Below, piece by piece: positions 8,866 through 15,927 of a stretch of DNA of 16,007 bases (position 1 is its first letter; each line of letters opens with the position of its first letter). Below the pieces are notes generated by a model. The model had not been told where the DNA came from, searched no databases, and saw nothing but the letters and a program-made list of their open reading frames with translations. The stretch lies in assembly GCA_900754955.1 (NCBI GenBank), contig CAAEEV010000204.1:1-16007 (forward strand). The letters run 5' to 3'. This DNA comes from Eggerthellaceae bacterium. Its GTDB lineage: Bacteria > Actinomycetota > Coriobacteriia > Coriobacteriales > Eggerthellaceae. The translations under genes and the position numbers were made by a program.

Positions 8866-11800
8866 ATGGCTTTCGTTCATCTGCACAATCACACGGAATA
8901 CTCCCTGCTCGACGGCGCTACCCACGTGAAGGACATGGTGCGCCGCGCGGCCGAACTCGGCATGCCCGCGGTGGCGATCACCGACCACGGCGTGATGAGC
9001 GGCGTGCCCGAGCTCTGCGACGCGTGCGACGCGGTCGAGAAGGAGACGGGCAAGCGCGTCAAGCCCATCTACGGTTGCGAGATCTACTTCACCACCGACG
9101 AGGAACTGCGCAAGGACGTCAAGCCCAAGCTCTACCATCTGCTGCTGCTCGCCAAGACGAACGAGGGCTACCACAACCTGCTCAAGCTCGTATCGGAGTC
9201 GCACGTCGACAACTTCTACTACAAGCCGCGCACCACGTTCAGCATGCTGCAGAAGTACGGCAAGGGCATCATCGGCTCCTCGGCGTGCATCGCGGGCATC
9301 ATCCCGAAGCTGCTCGACAACCGCCAGTTCGACGAGGCCGTCACGTGGGCGCGCAAGTTCGCGAGCTGCTTCGAGCCGGGCGACTTCTACATCGAGCTGC
9401 AGAACCAGGGCATCCGCACCGATGCCGGCTTCACGCAGACCGAGCTCAACCACATGCTCTGCGAGGTGGCGCAGGCTGCCGGCCTCAAGACGATCGCCAC
9501 GAACGACTTCCACTACCTCACGAAGGAAGACGCTCGCGCGCAGGACATCATGCTCTGCATCGGCACGGGCTCGCTCGTCAACGAGACGAACCGCATGAAG
9601 TTCGAGAACGACGAGTTCTACATGAAGACCGAGGAGGAGATGCGCGCGGCGCTCGCCGACTTCCCCGAGGCGTGCGACAACACGGTCGAAGTTGCCGAGA
9701 AGGTGAACGTCGAGCTCGAGCGCGACTCCATTCTGCCGCGTTTCCCCCTGCCCGAGGGCGAGACGGAGGAGAGCTGGTTCCGCAAGCGCGTCCAAGAGGG
9801 CCTCGAGCGCCGCTACGGCACGCCCGTGCCCGCCGAGGCGCAGGAGCGCGCCGACTACGAGATGAGCGTCATCATCCAGCAGGGCTTCCCCGCGTACTTC
9901 CTCATCGTGCAGGAGTACATCGAGTGGGCGCGCAGCCAGGGCATCGGCGTCGGTCCGGGCCGTGGTTCGGCTGCAGGCGCCATCGTGGCGTACGCCATGG
10001 GCATCACCGACCTCGACCCGCTCGCCAACGGTCTGCTGTTCGAACGCTTCCTGTCTCCCGAACGCGTGGAGATGCCCGATATCGACGTCGACTTCGAGGA
10101 TGAGCGACGTGGCGAGGTCATCGAGCACATCAAGCAGGTGTACGGCGAGGACCACGTCTCGGGCGTTATCACGTTCGGCAAGCTGCAGGCGAAAAACGCC
10201 GTGCGCGACGCCGCACGCGTGCTCGACTACCCGTACAGCACGGGCGACCGCATCTGCAAGATGATCGGCGACGAGCTCGGCATCACGATCGACAAGGCGC
10301 TTGAGACGAACCCCGATCTCAAGAAGGCCTACGAGAACGAAGAAGACGTGAAGGCCGTCATCGACGCTGCGAAGTCGATCGAGGGCCATATCCGCGGCGA
10401 GGGCGTGCACGCGTGCGCTACCATCATCTGCCGCGATCCCATGAGCGACCACGTGCCCATGAAGCGCGATACCAAGGGCGGCGGCATCATCACTCAGTAC
10501 GACGGCCACTACACGCCCGATCTCGGCCTGCTCAAGATGGACTTCCTCGGTCTGCGCACGCTCGGCGTGCTCTCGCGCGCCTGCCGCAACATCGAGGCGC
10601 GCTACGGCAAGAAGATCGTGCCCGAGGAGATTCCTACCGAGGACGAGAAGGCGTTCGCGCTCATGCGCTCAGGCAACATGGACGGTCTGTTCCAGGTTGA
10701 GGGCGCGCTGTACGTGAGCCTGTTCGCGCGCCTCCCACCGCATCGCTTCGCTGACGTCGTGGCTTCCATCGCACTCAACCGTCCGGGCCCGCTCGAGTCG
10801 GGCATGGTGGACGACTACGTGAAGGTGGCGTCCGGCAAAACGCCGATTCACTACTACGACGATCGCCTGCGCCCCATTCTCGAGGAAACCTACGGCACCA
10901 TGGTCTACCAAGAGCAGATCATGCAGATCTCCATGGTGATGAGCGGTTTTTCCGCCGGCAAGGCAGACAAGCTGCGCAAGGCCATGGGCAAGAAGAAGCT
11001 CGACGTCATGCGCGCCCTCCAGGAGGACTGGAATTCGGGCGCGGTGGAGAACGGCTACTCGCTCGAGATCGCCAAGCGCATCTGGGACGACGCGGAGAAG
11101 TTCGCTAAGTACGCGTTCAACAAGTCGCATTCGGCGGCATACGCCATCCTCGTCATGCGCACCGCGTATCTCAAGGCGTACTATCCCAACGAGTTCATGG
11201 CCGCTGTGCTGTCGAGCTACATGGGCAACACCGACCGTCTCATCAAGTACATCGCGAGTTGCAACCACAACGGCACGCCCGTACTGCCGCCCGACATCAA
11301 CTCGTCGAACGCCGAGTTCACGCCGGTCGACGAGGGCATCCGCTTCGGCCTGGTGGGCGTGCGCGGCGTGGGTAAGAACGTGGCCGACGAGATCATCGCC
11401 GAGCGCGAGGAACACGGCCCCTACACGTCGCTGCACGACTTCGTGAACCGCGTCGACTCGAAGTGTTACAACCGCAAGACGCTTGAAGCGCTCATCAAGG
11501 GCGGTGCGTTCGACTCGACGGGCTACACGCGCAAGCAGCTCATGTACTTCGTCGACGAGACGCCGCTGCTCGAGGGCGCGGCGAAGCGCCAGAAGGACCG
11601 CGATGCGGGTCAGGTGTCGATGTTCGACCTGTTCGCCGACGATGACGATGCGGGCTTCAAGGAAGAGGTGCCACCGCCCGACGGCATCGAGTGGGACAAG
11701 CGCACGAAGCTGGCTTACGAGAAGGAGATCATGAAGATCTACGTCTCGGAGCATCCGCTGCAGCCGTACGAGGGCGTCATCGCGCGCATGACGAAGTTCC

Positions 11801-12315
11801 AGCTCGCCGACTTGGAGGAGCGCACGAAGGAGATTAAGAGCGCCGTGTTCGTGGGCATGATCTCGAATGTGGTGGTGAAGCTCACCAAGCGCGGCACGAA
11901 GATGGCGACATTTACGCTCGAGGACACCACGGGCCACATCGAGTGCATCTGCTTCAAGTACGAGGACTACGCCGACGTGATTCAAGAGGACGTGATCGCC
12001 AAGGTCAAGGGCAAGTTCGAGCACAGTGACCGCGGCAACCAGATCATGGCCTTCGAGCTCGAGGCGATCGAGCTCAACGAGGAGGACGCGCGTCCGTCGC
12101 ATCTCGAGCTGCGTCTGTCGTCGGCGGAGTTCGATCAGACGAAGTCGCTCAATCTGAGCCGCATCCTGCGCTCGTATCCGGGGCGCGATGGCGTGGTGCT
12201 GTTCATCCAGCAGTCGGACGGCCGCAAGTTCCGTGCGGAGCTGCCCGTGTCGGTTGACGCGCGTTCGCCCATCATGCGCAGCGAGATCTCCGAGCTGTTC
12301 GGCCGCGCAGTGTAG
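8866..12315 (+). CDS. dnaE: DNA polymerase III subunit alpha (replicative polymerase)
   Basis: A 1149-residue replicative polymerase of the DnaE type. The N-terminal PHP domain (about 1-270) keeps all metal-ligand positions I can align to Thermus-type DnaE: H7, H9, D16, H41, E72, H91, C141, D214 and H216. It may therefore act as a built-in 3'-5' proofreading exonuclease, unlike the degenerate E. coli PHP. The palm carries the catalytic aspartates D406 and D408 (PDIDVDF) and D559 (KMDFLGL), with GPGRGSAAGAIVAY upstream. The fingers region includes RPGPLESGMVDDY and VYQEQIMQI. A helix-hairpin-helix segment (about 830-870) and an OB-fold (about 985-1070, with TFTLEDTTGHIECICF) follow. Length is normal. 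The ribosome binding site is weak (GAGG at 8854). It appears to be a single-gene transcript. Confidence 0.98.
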   Translation: MAFVHLHNHTEYSLLDGATHVKDMVRRAAELGMPAVAITDHGVMSGVPELCDACDAVEKETGKRVKPIYGCEIYFTTDEELRKDVKPKLYHLLLLAKTNEGYHNLLKLVSESHVDNFYYKPRTTFSMLQKYGKGIIGSSACIAGIIPKLLDNRQFDEAVTWARKFASCFEPGDFYIELQNQGIRTDAGFTQTELNHMLCEVAQAAGLKTIATNDFHYLTKEDARAQDIMLCIGTGSLVNETNRMKFENDEFYMKTEEEMRAALADFPEACDNTVEVAEKVNVELERDSILPRFPLPEGETEESWFRKRVQEGLERRYGTPVPAEAQERADYEMSVIIQQGFPAYFLIVQEYIEWARSQGIGVGPGRGSAAGAIVAYAMGITDLDPLANGLLFERFLSPERVEMPDIDVDFEDERRGEVIEHIKQVYGEDHVSGVITFGKLQAKNAVRDAARVLDYPYSTGDRICKMIGDELGITIDKALETNPDLKKAYENEEDVKAVIDAAKSIEGHIRGEGVHACATIICRDPMSDHVPMKRDTKGGGIITQYDGHYTPDLGLLKMDFLGLRTLGVLSRACRNIEARYGKKIVPEEIPTEDEKAFALMRSGNMDGLFQVEGALYVSLFARLPPHRFADVVASIALNRPGPLESGMVDDYVKVASGKTPIHYYDDRLRPILEETYGTMVYQEQIMQISMVMSGFSAGKADKLRKAMGKKKLDVMRALQEDWNSGAVENGYSLEIAKRIWDDAEKFAKYAFNKSHSAAYAILVMRTAYLKAYYPNEFMAAVLSSYMGNTDRLIKYIASCNHNGTPVLPPDINSSNAEFTPVDEGIRFGLVGVRGVGKNVADEIIAEREEHGPYTSLHDFVNRVDSKCYNRKTLEALIKGGAFDSTGYTRKQLMYFVDETPLLEGAAKRQKDRDAGQVSMFDLFADDDDAGFKEEVPPPDGIEWDKRTKLAYEKEIMKIYVSEHPLQPYEGVIARMTKFQLADLEERTKEIKSAVFVGMISNVVVKLTKRGTKMATFTLEDTTGHIECICFKYEDYADVIQEDVIAKVKGKFEHSDRGNQIMAFELEAIELNEEDARPSHLELRLSSAEFDQTKSLNLSRILRSYPGRDGVVLFIQQSDGRKFRAELPVSVDARSPIMRSEISELFGRAV

Positions 12316-13117
12316 CCGCTGATCTCGTCGGCCCCGTTGGGAGACGAGGCTTGGTTGTGGCGGTGCGGGGGCGGTTGGAGCCCGCTGATGCCGCAGACGT
12401 TGGGGCGGGGTTGGTGCCGTATGGCGTTGCCGTGTGGCGCCGACTCGGGTCCCTCTCTTGGTCGAAGCTGACGGGGCCTGCTGATGTTGCGGACGTGAGG
12501 GGAGGGGCTGGTGTAGCGTGCGCGTCACACGAGGCCGGCGCCTCCCCTTTGTTGTGTCGAGGCGCTGAGTTCCAGTGGGTGGGGCTGTTCGGGCGTATTC
12601 CCTCGCACCCCGCAGAGGCTTTCCGCTTCGCGGCGGTGTGGAGGTTGGACCTGTCGTGCTTCCGGTTTGGCGGTGGAGTGAAGGTGGGGGTCTGGGGGCT
12701 GTTCGCTTCCTGCTTTGCGGCGCAGGTACCGCACTGCGTTGATTCGCCGTTACCGCCGATCTGTGCTGTGGCGTTCTACGCCGATCGTCTCCACTTCGCA
12801 GTTTCTAGCTGCGGCGTCTTTGCCGGTGCGGCGTTTCTCGCTGTGCGGGTTCCGACGTTTTGCTCTCTACGTGGCGTTTTTCGCCGTATCGTTCTTGGCT
12901 CGTATCGCCCTCTGCTGCAGCGCGTTTCCTCGCGCTGCTCCTGCTGCGCCGTTTTCTTTGACTGCCTCGCCGCATAGATCCCAGCCGCGACGCTTCCGTT
13001 GCTCTGCGATTTCCCGACGCTCGCTTCTTCCGGTCGCCTTCATCTTGCAGGCTCCCGCTGCGTCCCGCCGCTCCCAGTCGTGACGTCTCCTGGCGACCGC
13101 TTCTGTCGCATAACTGG
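12316..13117. other. Low-complexity, strand-skewed gap without a credible gene
   Basis: About 800 bases after dnaE hold no gene I can support. The first half (to about 12720) is rich in G and T on the plus strand. The second half (about 12740-13110) is rich in C and T, so its minus strand is purine-rich and any minus frame reads as an Arg/Ser/Lys/Glu-rich string. Open frames exist on both strands (for example 12351-12977 plus and 12805-13212 minus), but they lack ribosome binding sites and recognisable motifs. Short hairpins are present, for example GCAGCGCG/CGCGCTGC (12917-12924 with 12931-12938). It may be decayed coding DNA or an expanded repeat-type intergenic region. Confidence 0.6.
12384..12513 (+). 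repeat. Diverged direct repeats downstream of dnaE
   Basis: A unit starting GCTGATG and ending TTGGTG/CTGGTG, with a G-rich tract inside, occurs at 12384-12415 and again at 12480-12513, 96 bases apart, with several substitutions and short indels. A fainter third copy may start at GCTGAT 12318, right after the dnaE stop, and run to about 12357. These look like degenerate tandem units; no function is visible. Confidence 0.45.
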
Positions 13118-13143
13118 ATTTTTCGCCATTTTGTGGCAAAAAT
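13118..13143. repeat. Palindromic repeat, copy 1 (imperfect)
   Basis: The arms ATTTTTcGCCA and TGGCAAAAAT (13118-13128 with 13134-13143, one bulged C) enclose TTTTG. The right half and its flank (13129-13158) match 13300-13329 in reverse complement at 27 of 30 bases, so this is a diverged, inverted relative of copy 2. Confidence 0.75.
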
Positions 13144-13204
13144 GACGAATGTTGGACAGATTCTGGGATGTTGCGCAGACGCGTGGAAGCGTATATACGA
13201 GTGA

Positions 13205-13260
13205 GTTCTCAAATTACCTGATGAAATTACTTCTCAAATGAGGTTAATAGCCTAATAGAA
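13205..13260. other. AT-rich core with short direct repeats between the two palindromes
   Basis: In an otherwise GC-rich window this stretch is clearly AT-rich. TTCTCAAAT occurs at 13206-13214 and 13231-13239 (25 bases apart), AAATTAC at 13211-13217 and 13224-13230 (13 apart), and TAATAG at 13245-13250 and 13253-13258. A hairpin CGCAAAGC/GCTTTGCG (13264-13271 with 13282-13289) follows. It could be a protein-binding or promoter region, or the interior of a small repeat element. Confidence 0.5.
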
Positions 13261-13305
13261 TGGCGCAAAGCCGAAAAGGGCGCTTTGCGACCCTCTAATT
13301 GTCCT

Positions 13306-13348
13306 ACAAACGTCATTTTTGCCACAAAATGGCAAAAATGACGTTTGT
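13306..13348. repeat. Palindromic repeat, copy 2 (perfect)
   Basis: Two perfect 19-bp arms (13306-13324 with 13330-13348) enclose the 5-base loop CAAAA. The arms contain ACGTCATTTTTGCCA and its complement. Its left half and flank match copy 1 at 13129-13158 in inverted orientation. From 13349 to the truA start I see no gene, only the truA promoter box. Confidence 0.85.
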
Positions 13349-13520
13349 TTCCCAGCGTCGCGCGCGAGGGGCGCCGCGAACGTCGGCTATGTGCTTCGAC
13401 TAGGGCACGGTGGGGCATCCGCCGCGTGCGACCGCGCTCATGCCAGCTGCGAGTCCCTCCCTGAGGCGTGGGAGCGATGTCGTTTCCACGCGCCCTCGCC
13501 TCTGCGCTCATCTCCTCCGC

Positions 13521-13526
13521 TACAAT
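13521..13526 (+). promoter_or_regulatory. Candidate -10 box giving a leaderless truA transcript
   Basis: TACAAT at 13521-13526 is a near-consensus -10 box lying only 7 bases before the truA ATG (13534), so transcription would begin at or next to the A of the start codon. No Shine-Dalgarno sequence precedes the ATG, which agrees with a leaderless mRNA. No clear -35 is visible. Confidence 0.55.
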
Positions 13527-13533
13527 AGCGCGT

Positions 13534-14328
13534 ATGGAAACCGAAGATCTCACATACGACTCAACCTATTCTCTGAAGGTCGCCTACAACGGGGCGCCGT
13601 TCTGCGGGTTCGCGCGCCAGCCGGGTCAGCTCACCGTACAGGGCGAGCTCGAGCAGGCGCTCGCGCTTCTGTTCCGCCGCGAGGTTCCCACCGTGTGCGC
13701 GGGCCGCACCGACGCGGGTGTGCATGCGCGCGGGCAGGTGGTGAGCTTCGACGTGAACGCCGCGGAGCTGCGCGGCAGAACGCCGCATTCTCTGCGACGC
13801 TCGCTCAACGCGCTCACGCATGACGCCATCACGGTGCGCTCCGTCGACGAGCGGGCGCGCGGATTCTCGGCGCGCTTCGACGCGATTGAGCGCGAGTACC
13901 GCTACCGCATCTGCCTCGACGACGTGCCGCCCATCTTCATACGCGACTTCTCCTGGCACATCCCCGCTGCGCTCGACGTGGCGGCGATGGAGGAAGGCGC
14001 GGCTCACCTCATCGGCGAACACGACTTCAAGAGCTTCTGCATGGCCGTATCGGCGGTGGGGAAACCCACGTGCCGCAATGTGAGCGAGATCTCGTTCAGC
14101 GAAGAGGACGTGATGGGGGAGCGCCTGCTGACCGTCAAGGTGGTGGGCAACGCGTTTCTCCACTCCATGGTGCGTACGATCATCGGCACGCTCGTGATGG
14201 TGGGCAAGGGTCAGCGCACGCCTGGCTGGGTGGCCGAGGTGCTCGCCGCGTGCGATCGCACGGCGGCGGGGGAGAACGCGCCCGCCTGCGGCCTCACCTT
14301 CTGGGAAGTGCGTTACCCCCATGGCTAG
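13534..14328 (+). CDS. truA: tRNA pseudouridine synthase A
   Basis: A 264-residue enzyme that converts uridines 38-40 in the tRNA anticodon stem to pseudouridine. The catalytic aspartate is D60 in AGRTDAGVHARGQV. Other family segments are YNGAPFCGFARQPG near the start, the FDAIEREYRYRI region (115-126) with the conserved Tyr at 122, FKSFCM (165-170) and NAFLHSMVRTIIGTLVMVGKG (206-226). Length is normal. The frame extends upstream to 13468, but that part is unlike the family. The start at 13534 puts the core motif at its usual distance and sits directly behind a TACAAT box. The gene stands alone, apart from the small gene that overlaps its last 8 bases. Confidence 0.96.
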   Translation: METEDLTYDSTYSLKVAYNGAPFCGFARQPGQLTVQGELEQALALLFRREVPTVCAGRTDAGVHARGQVVSFDVNAAELRGRTPHSLRRSLNALTHDAITVRSVDERARGFSARFDAIEREYRYRICLDDVPPIFIRDFSWHIPAALDVAAMEEGAAHLIGEHDFKSFCMAVSAVGKPTCRNVSEISFSEEDVMGERLLTVKVVGNAFLHSMVRTIIGTLVMVGKGQRTPGWVAEVLAACDRTAAGENAPACGLTFWEVRYPHG

Positions 14329-14632
14329 GAGCTACTACAGCTACGGCGCACCGAGCGCTCAGCCGACGGATACGGCAGAAAACGTCGCGGAGGTAGACGC
14401 GCGTGTCGCGTTCGAGCAGCCGTGCGCCCGCGCGGCCGCGCATGCAGCGCCCCGGCACCCGAACGCTGACGTTCGCGCAGGCGGAAGGATTCACGCGACG
14501 TCGCAGCGCGTGTGCGCGAACGTTCATCCTGGCAATTATAGCCTCATCTACGAGAGCTCCGATGGGAGGCTCTGCGTGTTCGAGACGCGCGACGGTCATG
14601 TGACGGCGGTCGATGCGGCACGGCTCGCGTAA
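14321..14632 (+). CDS. Small hypothetical protein overlapping truA
   Basis: A 103-residue protein I do not recognise. The ATG (14321) overlaps the last 8 bases of truA, and GGGAAG at 14303-14308 could serve as a distant ribosome binding site, so it may be translationally coupled. The N-terminal two thirds are Ala/Arg-rich and look unstructured. The last 35 residues (NYSLIYESSDGRLCVFETRD, then GHVTAVDAARLA) look like a genuine beta-rich mini-domain with alternating hydrophobic residues. No membrane segment or known catalytic motif is visible. A hairpin and a terminator follow. It is probably real, but a chance open frame in GC-rich DNA cannot be excluded. Confidence 0.55.
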   Translation: MARSYYSYGAPSAQPTDTAENVAEVDARVAFEQPCARAAAHAAPRHPNADVRAGGRIHATSQRVCANVHPGNYSLIYESSDGRLCVFETRDGHVTAVDAARLA

Positions 14633-14641
14633 GCGCAGACA

Positions 14642-14674
14642 GGCTGCTGCCGTTCGTGCAACGGCTCTGCAGCC
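14642..14674 (+). other. Interrupted hairpin after the small hypothetical gene
   Basis: GGCTGC (14642-14647) pairs with GCAGCC (14669-14674), and GCCGTT (14649-14654) with AACGGC (14660-14665), leaving a small internal loop and a 5-base end loop. There is no U-tract. It may be an accessory 3' hairpin. Confidence 0.4.
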
Positions 14675-14739
14675 CCGTGTGGCAACCCGAAGCTGACAAG
14701 CCGTTTTGCCGCACGGCGCTGATCACGCTCCCGAAGGCA

Positions 14740-14764
14740 AAGGGGCCCGCAATGCGGGCCCCTT
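14740..14764. terminator. Bidirectional terminator between convergent genes
   Basis: An 11-bp stem AAGGGGCCCGC/GCGGGCCCCTT (14740-14750 with 14754-14764) with a 3-base AAT loop lies between the plus-strand truA unit and the minus-strand radical SAM gene, 38 bases beyond the stop of the latter. It can serve both directions, though the U-tracts are short. Confidence 0.75.
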
Positions 14765-14801
14765 CAACATGCCGCGCCTTCCACCGCGCTGCGGCGCGGC
14801 G

Positions 14802-15689
14802 CTAGAACGTCGCCTTGTGGATGAGGTTGCGCATGCGGCGCGCGGCGTTCTCGTTGATCTTGGGGATGTAATTGTCGAGCAGGGCGATCATGCCCTCGTG
14901 GTTCTGGGGGATGCCGCCGTCGAAGCGGATGACGTCGGAGTCGTGTGAGGCGATGATGTTCGTCTTGCACGTGAGGTTCGCGATGAACGTGCGGATCTCC
15001 TCGGCGGCCTCCACCTCGCCCGAGGGCGCCCAGCGCCCTGCGGCGATGTCGTCGGCGAGCGGCCAGTTCTTCGCGGGCGTGAGCGTCACGACGAGGATGC
15101 GGTAGGGCGCCGCCTCGCTGAACACGCGCGCCGATTCGATCGCGTTCTCCTGTCCGCGACCCGCACCCGCCAGGCCCGCAAGGTAAAAGAACGTGAAGCG
15201 GATGCCGGCATCGTGGAGGCGCTTGGACTGCGTGATGAGATCCTGCGCGGTCTGCCCCTTCTCCATGAACGCGAGCAGCTCGTCCCAGCCGCTTTCCGCG
15301 CCGATGGTGACGTCGGTGACGCCGCGCGCGGCGAGCTCGGCGAGCTCTTCGTCGGTTTTAGCGGCGAAGTCGGTGATACGTGCGAAGCCGCCGTAGCTGT
15401 TGACGGTGGGGATGCGCTCCTCGATGGCGTCGAAGATCTCGATGAGGCGGGCGTTCGGCAGCACGAAGGGATTGCCGCCAGCGAGATAGATGCGGCGGGT
15501 GAGCGCCGTGGCGGTTTTCGCGATCTCATCGGCGTCTTCGATGATGTGCTCGAGCGGCACGGGCTCGAACGCCTTGCCCTCCTGAATGTCGCAGAAGCGG
15601 CACTTCCCGTGCGAGCAGCCGTGCGTGACCTGGATCACGGGGCAGCTCATGTCGTACGGCGGACGATGGACGAGCGTGTCGGTATTCAT
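14802..15689 (-). CDS. Radical SAM protein of unknown substrate
   Basis: A 295-residue radical SAM enzyme. The cluster motif is C25-SHGK-C30-RF-C33 (CX4CX2C), preceded by VTHG. This matches a family in anaerobes that usually reads GCSHNKCTFC; here Gly replaces the usual Asn. Such cysteines hold a [4Fe-4S] cluster that cleaves S-adenosylmethionine. A SAM-binding glycine motif appears as AGGNPF (70-75), and the barrel continues with IGAESGWDELLAFMEKG and FFYLAGLAGAGRG. No B12-binding or extra iron-sulfur domain is evident, so the substrate is unknown. AGAGAGG precedes the ATG by 5 bases on the minus strand. It is convergent with the truA unit and divergent from the gene starting at 15928. Confidence 0.9.
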   Translation of the reverse strand: MNTDTLVHRPPYDMSCPVIQVTHGCSHGKCRFCDIQEGKAFEPVPLEHIIEDADEIAKTATALTRRIYLAGGNPFVLPNARLIEIFDAIEERIPTVNSYGGFARITDFAAKTDEELAELAARGVTDVTIGAESGWDELLAFMEKGQTAQDLITQSKRLHDAGIRFTFFYLAGLAGAGRGQENAIESARVFSEAAPYRILVVTLTPAKNWPLADDIAAGRWAPSGEVEAAEEIRTFIANLTCKTNIIASHDSDVIRFDGGIPQNHEGMIALLDNYIPKINENAARRMRNLIHKATF

Positions 15690-15789
15690 AGGAGCCTCTC
15701 TTTCCGCGCGTGCCGGCGTGCGCAGGGATGCTGCGGTCGGCGCGCTCCTTCGACGGCTCTATTGTCTCACCGATCGCGCTCGGTGCGCA

Positions 15790-15898
15790 GCGGAAACGGC
15801 GCGTCCCCTCATCTGTTACGAATCGCATGGCAGCGGAAAAGCGGAAACCAGCTGCAACGAAAGGCTTCCGCGCAGCGTATATAGTGGTAGAGCGGAAA
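15790..15898. repeat. Clustered GCGGAAA motifs in the divergent intergenic region
   Basis: GCGGAAA occurs on the plus strand at 15790, 15833, 15841 and 15892, usually as AGCGGAAA or GCGGAAAC, and once on the minus strand at 15701-15707. Five copies in about 200 bases is more than expected by chance. The cluster surrounds the start regions of two divergent genes, so it could be a set of regulator sites. Confidence 0.45.
15880..15885 (+). promoter_or_regulatory. Candidate -10 box for the gene starting at 15928
   Basis: TATAGT at 15880-15885 (overlapping TATATA at 15878-15883) is a good -10 box 42 bases before the start codon. No clear -35 is seen at the normal distance. Confidence 0.45.
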
Positions 15899-15912
15899 CA
15901 AAGGCGAACGCT

Positions 15913-15920
15913 GGGGGAGG
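15913..15920 (+). promoter_or_regulatory. Strong ribosome binding site before a GTG start
   Basis: GGGGGAGG ends 7 bases before GTG 15928 and supports that codon as the start of a gene cut by the window end. Confidence 0.7.
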
Positions 15921-15927
15921 TGAAGCG

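Noticed and set aside
8821..10509. A long minus-strand open frame within dnaE
   Set aside because: It is a shadow of dnaE: the translation is a Leu/Ala/Asp/Val/Arg-rich string without motifs, produced by the codon bias of the real gene.
12351..12977. Plus-strand open frame of 208 residues after dnaE
   Set aside because: It starts at TTG without a ribosome binding site. The translation is rich in Cys, Phe and Arg with no domain or coherent membrane pattern, in DNA with repeats and strong skew.
12805..13212. Minus-strand open frame of 135 residues in the low-complexity gap
   Set aside because: The Arg/Ser/Lys/Glu-rich translation follows from a purine-rich strand, and its N-terminal part runs through the palindromic repeat. 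No start signal is seen.
13227..13553. Minus-strand open frame across the perfect palindrome and the truA start
   Set aside because: It overlaps the truA start and translates both palindrome arms. It looks like translated repeat DNA, not a gene.
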